DNA of 64,000 nucleotides from Streptosporangium subroseum (GTDB lineage: Bacteria > Actinomycetota > Actinomycetes > Streptosporangiales > Streptosporangiaceae). Position 1 is the first letter of the stretch. Every line of letters starts with the position of its first letter. Of the stretch, positions 51,696 through 64,000 are shown one piece after another. The notes under the pieces were generated by a model. The model searched no databases. It was not told the origin of the DNA and saw nothing but the letters and a program-made list of their open reading frames with translations. The stretch is from positions 62,001 through 126,000 of the forward strand of contig NZ_FZOD01000024.1 in assembly GCF_900188345.1 (NCBI RefSeq). The letters are read 5' to 3'. Position numbers and translations under genes: made by a program.

Positions 51696-52490
51696 TCAGC
51701 CGATGACGTCGAACGCGTCGACGCCGACGGCGACCGGAACCGGGAAGAAGAACGTGACTGCCGGGTCCTGCGGCCAGAAGACGCCGCTGTGCGGGAAGAC
51801 CAGCAGCTCGCCGTCACCGCCGACCGCGAGCAGGTCGACCAGGCCGTCACCGCTGACGTCGGTCGCGGCGACCACCACGGCGTCGTCGAATCTTGCGCCC
51901 AGGTCGTGCCAGAGTCCGCCACTCGAGGTGCCGGGGTACTCCCACGCGCTGACCCCGCCGTCGGGGCGGCGCAGCAGCAGGTCCGGCCGGCCGGTACCGG
52001 TGACGTCTCCCATCCCGAGCAGGACCGCGCCCGGGTCGATCGTGGTCAGCGGCTCCCCCTCGCCGGGGGCGGACGCCGCGGACAGGCGGACCGTGCCGTC
52101 GGGCGCGGCGCGCAGCACCTGCTCGGGGCGGCCCTTTCCTGAGCGCACCACGACGGCCTGCGTGGCCGGTGCCCGCTCCGACGCCGCGGGCGGCAGGTCG
52201 GCCGCGGTGAACGACTCCGTCGGGGACAGCAGGACCTCGCGGCCGTCGGGCAGGCCGCAGAGCAGTTCCAGGCCGCCGTCGCCGCGGAAGTCCCCGGCGG
52301 CCAGCACCGGGGCCACGCCGGGGAGGAAGCCGGTGCCGATCCGGACCGGGGCGCCGTAGCTGCCGGGGTCGATGGCGCCGGGGCGGTGCGGATAGCCGAA
52401 CAGCTCACCGGTGGACCGGTTGCGCACGTACAGCGCGCCACCGGCGCCGAGCCGCTGGGGGGGCGTCGCCATCCCGGTAAGCGTGTGCAT
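51696..52490 (-). CDS. FG-GAP/VCBS-type propeller protein inside the polyketide operon
   Basis: 264 residues, no signal peptide. FG-GAP-like blades carry Asp-rich loops: AGDFRGDGGLELL (66-77), GDVTGTGRPDLLLRRPDGG (161-179), TDVSGDGLVDLLAVGGDG (210-227), with further blade words (YVRNRSTGELFGYPH, PEQVLRAAPDGTVRL). It looks like a small cytosolic beta-propeller that could bind calcium. ATG 52490 is preceded by GGAGAG. It is 32 bases upstream of CCR and between CCR and the phosphopantetheinyl transferase, so it is part of the operon. No role for such a protein in polyketide pathways is known to me. Confidence 0.85.
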   Translation of the reverse strand: MHTLTGMATPPQRLGAGGALYVRNRSTGELFGYPHRPGAIDPGSYGAPVRIGTGFLPGVAPVLAAGDFRGDGGLELLCGLPDGREVLLSPTESFTAADLPPAASERAPATQAVVVRSGKGRPEQVLRAAPDGTVRLSAASAPGEGEPLTTIDPGAVLLGMGDVTGTGRPDLLLRRPDGGVSAWEYPGTSSGGLWHDLGARFDDAVVVAATDVSGDGLVDLLAVGGDGELLVFPHSGVFWPQDPAVTFFFPVPVAVGVDAFDVIG

Positions 52491-52583
52491 CAAGCTCTCC
52501 AACCCGTTGCCGTGCAGGTCGTCCTGTGCCGATCCTCGGTGCCGTCCGCGCTGGTCCACACCCCAGCGTCACCCCTAGGCGAA

Positions 52584-52687
52584 CGCGGTGATCACCAGGC
52601 CGTCGCGGTGGACCCGGCGGCCGATATCCCTAGACGGGTACGGCGATCGCGGTGATCACCAGGCCGTCGCGGTGGATCCAGCGGCCG
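52584..52687. repeat. 40-bp direct repeat at the phosphopantetheinyl transferase 3' end
   Basis: Copies at 52584-52623 and 52648-52687 match at 38 of 40 bases. The second codes for the end of the transferase (GRWIHRDGLVITA). The first, past the stop codon, would code GRRVHRDGLVITA followed by a stop, so it is a leftover of a duplicated or recombined gene end. Confidence 0.88.
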
Positions 52688-53301
52688 GTGAACCCGGTCA
52701 GCGGGCCGGTGACGGTGCTCGGCGGCGCCACCAGCAGCGTCGCGGTGAACCCGCCGTCCGGGTCCAGCTCGATCCGGGCCTGGTGGAACTCCAGGAACCG
52801 GCGGGTGAGCGGGAACCACGCCTTGTAGACCGATTCCTTGGCGCTGAACAGCAGCCGGTCCCAGGGGACCCCCGCTCCCAGGCGCCGGAGGGCGGCCCGC
52901 TCCTCCGGCAGCGCGATCGCGTCCAGGACGCCGTCGGGCAGCGGCGCGGCCGGCTCGGCGTCGAGGCCGATCGTGCGCAGGTCGCCTGCGTGGGCGACCG
53001 CGCAGCCGCGGAAGCCGGCGCAGTGGGTCATGCTGCCCACGACGCCCTCAGGCCAGGCGGGCGCGCCGCGCTCCCCGGGCAGGATCGGCCCGGGCAGCGC
53101 CCCGAGCCGTTCCAGCGCGGCGCGGGCGCAGTGCCGGACGGTGGTGAACTCGCGGCGGCGTTTGTCCACCGCCCGCGCGATCACCGCCTCCTCGGCCGGG
53201 AACAGCGGGAGGCCGGGCGGGTCGGCGTACGTCTCGGCGGTCTCGGCTTCCGCCGGCAGGACCCGCGCGAGCAGTCCGGTCGTCGACAGCAGGCCGTTCA
53301 T
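52630..53301 (-). CDS. 4'-phosphopantetheinyl transferase (EntD/Sfp-like)
   Basis: 223 residues. It attaches the phosphopantetheine arm to carrier proteins, here the PKS ACPs. Motifs: GSMTHCAGFRGCAVA (89-103), IGLDAEP (111-117, Asp114 and Glu116 for magnesium), LLFSAKESVYKAWFPLT (150-166). The layout resembles actinobacterial EntD-like enzymes. ATG 53301 overlaps the sulfotransferase stop by one base (TGATG), placing it in the operon. Confidence 0.95.
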   Translation of the reverse strand: MNGLLSTTGLLARVLPAEAETAETYADPPGLPLFPAEEAVIARAVDKRRREFTTVRHCARAALERLGALPGPILPGERGAPAWPEGVVGSMTHCAGFRGCAVAHAGDLRTIGLDAEPAAPLPDGVLDAIALPEERAALRRLGAGVPWDRLLFSAKESVYKAWFPLTRRFLEFHQARIELDPDGGFTATLLVAPPSTVTGPLTGFTGRWIHRDGLVITAIAVPV

Positions 53302-54350
53302 CACGCGAGCGTGAGCATGAAGCCGGCCGCCGCGAGCATCGCGTCGACGGCCGAACCGGGCGCGCAGGAGCGGCGCAGGGCGGCCAGCAGCCGCGCGTCC
53401 AGGCGGGCCGAGGCCGCCCGCCGATCCGGGTCGACCAGGCGGGCGGCCTTGTCCAGCCATGAGGCGGTCGCCGGCACGCCGAGGAAGCCGGCCAGCCGGG
53501 TCAGTTCCGCCGGGGCGTCGGCGACCAGGGCCTCGTAGGAGGTCATCATCCACGTCTCGGTGGGCAGTCGAAGCAGTTCGTCGGCTCCCTCGCAGGTCAT
53601 CCCCGACCACAGCGCGCCGAACGCGGTCACCGGGATGTCCCGCCGCATCAGCTGGGGCAGCTCCGACGGGGTCGTCAGCAGCCGGCCCAGCTCCGCCGGG
53701 AGCAGCCGGAACTGCTCGGACCCCAGCTGGTCAGGGGAGGTGACCCCGGCGATCCGGGAGGCCTCACGGCCCAGCAGCCTCAGCCGGAATCCGGCGTGCC
53801 GGCTCATCGACAGCGCCGAGTCGGCGCCGTCCCGGGTGAGGTAGATGAACCGGGCTTCGGGAAACCGCTCCCGCAGCAGCGGCACCATCTCCAGCGACGC
53901 GCCAGACCGCTCCACGACCACCGGCCGGTCGAACCGTTCGGCCAGGTAGGCGAAGAGCGCCCGGTACTGGTCGGCGATCGGGCGCGCCGGCCAGCCGGGC
54001 ACCTCCGCGGCCAGCTCGTCGTAGAGCGCGTCCGGATCGTCGGTGAGCATCGGCAGCGTCATGTGGCAGATCGCCGGGACGCCCTTGGCGGGGTCGAAAC
54101 GTCCGGTCCCGTACGGGTAGATCAGCTCGGAGACCTTGAGGCCCTCGGCGACCATGACGTCCATGGCCGGGTCGGGCTCGCTGAGCATCCGCCAGAACCG
54201 CGCGCCGTCCGGAGCGCCGTCGAGGTAGCCGCGGTTGCGCACGGTGCTGAACAGCTCGCTGAGGCTGAGCACCTCGGAGTGGACGCGCAGCATCTGGGAG
54301 ACCAGCGTGGACCCGCACCGGCCGGTACTGATCACGAACGTCGGAGTCAT
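53301..54350 (-). CDS. Sulfotransferase of the polyketide operon
   Basis: 349 residues. The PAPS loop is FVISTGRCGSTLVSQML (5-21), and a 3'-phosphate-type site reads FIYLTRDGADSALSMSRH. The chain is longer than many sulfotransferases and has a Trp/Met-rich late part. Start overlaps the thioesterase stop (ATGA). In this operon it most likely adds sulfate to a hydroxyl of the polyketide. In curacin-type pathways an ST domain next to a TE makes terminal alkenes, but there the ST is fused within the PKS; here it is free. Confidence 0.87.
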   Translation of the reverse strand: MTPTFVISTGRCGSTLVSQMLRVHSEVLSLSELFSTVRNRGYLDGAPDGARFWRMLSEPDPAMDVMVAEGLKVSELIYPYGTGRFDPAKGVPAICHMTLPMLTDDPDALYDELAAEVPGWPARPIADQYRALFAYLAERFDRPVVVERSGASLEMVPLLRERFPEARFIYLTRDGADSALSMSRHAGFRLRLLGREASRIAGVTSPDQLGSEQFRLLPAELGRLLTTPSELPQLMRRDIPVTAFGALWSGMTCEGADELLRLPTETWMMTSYEALVADAPAELTRLAGFLGVPATASWLDKAARLVDPDRRAASARLDARLLAALRRSCAPGSAVDAMLAAAGFMLTLA

Positions 54351-55113
54351 ATCCGTCCTTGGAGCGTCAGGGAGAGCAGCTGGTCGCTGATCAGGTTGAT
54401 CACTTCGCGCTGGTGCTGGGCGAGGTAGAAGTGACCACCGCCGAACGTGCGCAGCTCGAACCCGCCGGTGGTGTGGTCGGCCCAGGCCTGGGCCTCCTCC
54501 AGGGTCACCTTCGGGTCGCTCTCCCCGGTCAGCGCGACGATCGGGCAGTCCAGCGTCGGGCCGGGCAGGTACCGGTAGAGCTCGGCGGCGGTGTAGTCGC
54601 TGCGGATCGCCGGCAGGATCATCCGCAGCAGCTCCAGGTCGCCGAGGATGCGGGCGTCGGTGCCACTGAGCTTCTTCAGCTCGGTGACGATGCCCTCGTC
54701 GTCGAGCTGGTGCACGGTCTCCACCCGGTGCCGGGAGGGGGCGCGGCGGCCGGAGGCGAACAGCGTGACCGGGGCGCCGGCCAGCTCACGCTTCATCCGT
54801 ACGGCGACCTCGAAGGCCACGGTGGCGCCCATGCTGTGCCCGAAGAAGGCCAGTGGCCGGTCCATCAGCGGGCGCAGCGCGGCGAACGACGCGTCGGCCA
54901 GCTCGGCGATCGTGGTCAGCGGCCGCTCCTCACGCCGGTCCTGCCGGCCCGGGTACTGCAGCGCCACCACCTGCATGGTGGACTGCATGGCGTCGGAGAC
55001 CGGGTAGAAGAAGCTGGCCGAGCCGCCGGCGTGCGGGAAGCAGACCAGGGTGACCCGGGTGTTCGGCTCGTGGTGGAACCGGCGGATCCACAGGTTGTCG
55101 TCGGCGGAGTTGC

Positions 55114-55117
<4 letters not shown>
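54347..55117 (-). CDS. Type II thioesterase
   Basis: 256-residue editing thioesterase that clears misprimed or stalled acyl groups from the PKS. VCFPHAGGSASFF (25-37) is the oxyanion region; the triad is Ser95 in GHSMG, Asp201 in GESDPKV, His229 in GGHFYL. The start overlaps the PKS stop (ATGA at 55114-55117), so it is made with the synthase. Confidence 0.95.
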
Positions 55118-61047
<5,930 letters not shown>

Positions 61048-61076
61048 GTGCTGTTGCCTCTCTTCGCTGCGGCAGG

Positions 61077-64000
61077 TCAGGAGATGCCGAATTCCTTGCC
61101 GAGCAGGTCGAACATCTCGTCGTCGGTGGCGGTCTCCAGCTCTTCGGCCAGTACCGCGCCGCCGGTCGACGCCGCGCCCTGCCAGCCTGCGAGCAGGCTG
61201 TTCAGCCGGGCGGTCACCCGGGACCGCTCCTCGTCGTCGGCCGTCGCCGCGCGCAGGCCCTGCTCGAGCTGGTCGAGCTCGGCCAGCAGCGCCACGACCG
61301 GGGACACCACCGCGGGCCGGAGCCGCTCGGCGAGGTGCGCGGCGAGCGCACCGGCGTTCGGGTAGTCGAAGACCAGCGTCGAGGGCAGCCTCAGTTCGGT
61401 CGCGGCCATCAGCCGGTTGCGCAGTTCGACCGCGGTGAGCGAGTCGAAGCCCAGCTCGGTGAAGGCCCGCCCGGCCGGGACGGCGGCGCCGGAGTCGTGC
61501 CCCAGCACGGCCGCGACCTGCGCCTGTACGGCTTCGAGCACGAGCCGGTCCTGGTCCTCGGGGGACAGCCCGTCCAGGCGCCGGCCCAGCGTCGGCCCGG
61601 CGGGGGCGGCCCGGCGGCTGCGCGGCGCGCGGACCAGGCCCGCCAGCAGCGGAGGCAGCAGGCCGAACTCGGCGGCCTGCCCGAGCGCGGCCGGGTCGAG
61701 GGCGAGCGGGGCGACCAGCGCCGTTCCGGTACCGAGAGCCGCGTCGAACGCGGCCAGCCCCTGCTCCGCGGTGAGCGGCAGAACACCACCGCGACGCATC
61801 CGGTCCCGGTCGGCATCGGTGAGCGTCTCACCCATGCCCGCGTCCCACAGACCCCAGGCCAGCGACGTCGCCGGCACACCCTGCGCCCGCAACTGGGTGG
61901 CGTAGGCGTCCAGGAACGCGTTCGCGGCGGCGTAGTTGGCCTGCCCGGCGTTACCGAACAGTCCGGCCGCCGAGGAGTACAGCACAAACGCCGCCAGGGG
62001 CTGATCGGCCGTGGCCGCGGCGAGGTTGCGGGCGGCGTCGACCTTGGCCCGGAACACCGTCTGCAACCGCTCGGGAGTCAGGTCGGCCAGCAGGGCGTCA
62101 TCCAGCACACCCGCGGCATGGATCACGGCACTCACCGACTCGTCCCGCAGGGCTTCGGCAACCGCGTCGGCGTCGGCCACGTCGCAGGCGATCGAACGCA
62201 CCTCCGCCGGCGCGAGCTGACCTTCGAGGTCGGCGGTCGCACCCGACCGCGAGAGCAGAAGCAACCTGCGGACGCCATGGGCCCGCACCAGGTGCCGGGC
62301 TACCAACCGCCCCAGCGTGCCCGTCGCACCGGTGACCACCACCGCCCCGTCCCCGAACTCCACCGCACCGGACGCCTTCAACCGCACCAGGCGGGGAACA
62401 TTGACCACACCGTCACGCACCAGCGCCTCCGGCACGGGATAGAACACATCCTCGGAACCGTCCAGCAGATGGATCCGGTCCGGGTGCTCCGACTGCGCCG
62501 ACCGGACCAGACCCCACAGCGCGGCGGCGTCCGGGTCGGTGACCTTCTCACCCACCGCACCCCGCGTACGGACCACCAGCCGCGAGTCCGCCCACACCGG
62601 CTCGGCCAGCCAGGTCTGCAAGAACGTCAGCAGAGCGGCGGCCCGATCCCGGGCGGCCCCCGGCGCCGTGGCGTCCACCATCATCACCGAAACAGGTACG
62701 GCCGGCAGCGGATCACCCAGCGTGATCGCAATCCGCTCTTCCGCCGCGGGCACGACCTCCTGCGGCGCCCACTCCACACCGAACAACAAGCGGTCGGCGA
62801 TGCCGCCGAACTGGGTGGGCGTGACCGGCCGCAGGGCGAGGCTCTCCACCGTCGCCACCGGGCTGCCCGACAGGTCGGCCAGCGAGAGCCGGACGGTGTC
62901 GGTGCCGGGCGCGGGAGCGATCTCGACCCGGAGGCCGGTCCCGGCCAGCCCCGTGACCCGTACTCCGGTGAAGCCGAACGGCAGCCGGACGCCGCCGTCG
63001 GCCGGGAGCGCACCCCCCGCGCCGATGGCGTGCAGTGCCGCGTCGAACAGCGCCGGGTGCAGCGCGTAGCCAGTGACCGAGCCCTCGATTTCGACCTCGG
63101 CGAACACCGTCTCACCGCGCCGCCAGACCCGCCGCAGTCCCTGGAACGCCGGCCCGTAGTCCAGCCCGGCGGAGGCCGCCATCGGGTAGAAGCCGGTGAC
63201 GTCGATCTCGTCCGCGTCCGCCGGAGGCCAGACCGCCGACGCGGCGGTGTCCGGGAGCGGCTCGGCGTCGCCGGTCAGCAGACCGCCGGCGTTGAGCACC
63301 CACGTCTCGTCCTCCTCGGACCGGGAGTGGATCGTCACGGCGCTGCGGCCCGCGTCGGGCGCGGCCAGGGTGACCCGGACCTGGACCCCGCCCTGCTCCC
63401 CGAGGGTCAGCGGGGCCTGCAGCAGCAGCTCGTCCAGGACCGGCAGACCGACCTGGTCCCCGGCGGCGAGCACCATCTCGACCAGCGCGGTGCCCGGGAC
63501 GACGGTGCGGCCGGAGATCGTGTGGTCGCGCAGCCACGGGTGGGTGCGGACGGAGAGCTTCCCGGTGAAGACGCTGTCGCCGGACGGCAGTGCGACCGCG
63601 GCGCCGACAAGCGGGTGCCCGGTGCCGACGAGGCCGAGGCCGGCGGCGTCACCGGTGGGGCCGGTGCGCGGGCTCGGCCAGTACCGGCGGTGCTGGAAGG
63701 CGTAGGTGGGCAGGTCGGCGCGGGAGCCGGTGCCGAGCACCGCGGCCCAGTCGACGTCCTGGCCCTCGACGAACAGCGTCCCGACCGCGGTGAGCAGCGT
63801 CTCGACCTCGGCGCGCCCGCGACGGAGCGCGGCGACCACGGTCAGCTCCGGGCGGAGGTCGCCGACCAGAGCGGTGAGCACGCCGTCCGGGCCCAACTCC
63901 AGCACCCGGCCGGCGTCGAGGGCCGTGACCGCGTCGGCGAACCGCACGGGCCGGCGGACCTGGTCGACCCAGTAGCCGGGGTCGATCCACTGACCGGGCT
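61077..64000 (-). CDS. Modular type I PKS, C-terminal part (AT end-DH-KR-ACP-docking), partial
   Basis: The frame is open to the right edge; 974 residues are visible. It starts in the AT tail (VDQVRRPVRFADAV, LELGPDGVLTAL), so extender specificity is not visible. DH: HTISGRTVVPG with His at about 63523. KR: TGATGTLG and LDD (B-type). ACP: GFDSLTAVELRNRL. The end, with ATDDEMFDLLGKEFGIS, is a C-terminal docking segment that fits the N-terminal docking helix of the next PKS. It is 29 bases upstream of that gene. The KR region is close in sequence to that of the next module. Confidence 0.94.
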   Translation of the reverse strand, partial: PGQWIDPGYWVDQVRRPVRFADAVTALDAGRVLELGPDGVLTALVGDLRPELTVVAALRRGRAEVETLLTAVGTLFVEGQDVDWAAVLGTGSRADLPTYAFQHRRYWPSPRTGPTGDAAGLGLVGTGHPLVGAAVALPSGDSVFTGKLSVRTHPWLRDHTISGRTVVPGTALVEMVLAAGDQVGLPVLDELLLQAPLTLGEQGGVQVRVTLAAPDAGRSAVTIHSRSEEDETWVLNAGGLLTGDAEPLPDTAASAVWPPADADEIDVTGFYPMAASAGLDYGPAFQGLRRVWRRGETVFAEVEIEGSVTGYALHPALFDAALHAIGAGGALPADGGVRLPFGFTGVRVTGLAGTGLRVEIAPAPGTDTVRLSLADLSGSPVATVESLALRPVTPTQFGGIADRLLFGVEWAPQEVVPAAEERIAITLGDPLPAVPVSVMMVDATAPGAARDRAAALLTFLQTWLAEPVWADSRLVVRTRGAVGEKVTDPDAAALWGLVRSAQSEHPDRIHLLDGSEDVFYPVPEALVRDGVVNVPRLVRLKASGAVEFGDGAVVVTGATGTLGRLVARHLVRAHGVRRLLLLSRSGATADLEGQLAPAEVRSIACDVADADAVAEALRDESVSAVIHAAGVLDDALLADLTPERLQTVFRAKVDAARNLAAATADQPLAAFVLYSSAAGLFGNAGQANYAAANAFLDAYATQLRAQGVPATSLAWGLWDAGMGETLTDADRDRMRRGGVLPLTAEQGLAAFDAALGTGTALVAPLALDPAALGQAAEFGLLPPLLAGLVRAPRSRRAAPAGPTLGRRLDGLSPEDQDRLVLEAVQAQVAAVLGHDSGAAVPAGRAFTELGFDSLTAVELRNRLMAATELRLPSTLVFDYPNAGALAAHLAERLRPAVVSPVVALLAELDQLEQGLRAATADDEERSRVTARLNSLLAGWQGAASTGGAVLAEELETATDDEMFDLLGKEFGIS

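Overview
The window is about 70 percent GC with strong G/C bias at third codon positions, frequent GTG and TTG starts, and many actinobacterial families (DUF397, CGNR zinc finger, shared-ATPase sugar ABC transporters, type I modular PKS). A filamentous actinobacterium is the safe reading; something like the Streptosporangiales is a guess. No rRNA, tRNA or CRISPR array was seen.

Region 1 (1-8116) is a galactan-use locus. A GH42 beta-galactosidase and a GH53 endo-galactanase are transcribed leftward. A sugar-binding lipoprotein, two ABC permeases and a LacI-type repressor are transcribed rightward. Two copies of a 16-bp palindrome (CTGTGAACGTTCACAG and a one-mismatch version) sit in the divergent promoter region and are the likely repressor sites. 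No transporter ATPase is encoded here.

Region 2 (8258-30878) is mixed: a four-helix membrane protein, two small proteins, RecQ helicase, a VOC protein, a large GH115 glycosidase, a PAPS-type sulfotransferase coupled to a small protein, a serine hydrolase next to an ECF sigma factor with a C-terminal extension, alpha/beta hydrolase, YjbR-like protein, an MFS pump overlapping a membrane-anchored propeller protein, a secreted metallophosphoesterase, a secreted GH29 fucosidase with PA14 domain, a CGNR protein and an MDR oxidoreductase.

Region 3 (30885-45809) holds a decayed alcohol dehydrogenase and an IS21 istB relic, an epoxide-hydrolase-like enzyme, an EamA exporter with a divergent LysR regulator, a Tat-exported PhoD phosphatase followed by a secreted GH27-family protein with unusual active-site residues, then a lower-GC accessory patch. 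That patch (39806-43282) has a WXG-like small protein, a 659-residue protein with a WXG-like N terminus, a convergent lipoprotein and an orphan DUF397 protein. A phospholipase C-like enzyme without signal peptide follows.

Region 4 (45814-64000) contains an EF-G paralogue and a leftward polyketide operon that runs off the right edge: partial PKS (DH-KR-ACP visible), PKS with KS-AT-DH-KR-ACP-TE, type II thioesterase, sulfotransferase, phosphopantetheinyl transferase, an FG-GAP propeller protein, crotonyl-CoA carboxylase/reductase, KAS III and 3-hydroxyacyl-CoA dehydrogenase. Several junctions overlap as ATGA or TGATG. The last three enzymes plus CCR chemistry point to a custom alkylmalonyl-CoA extender unit; the visible complete AT looks malonyl-specific, so the module using that unit should lie outside the window. 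The sulfotransferase suggests a sulfated product.
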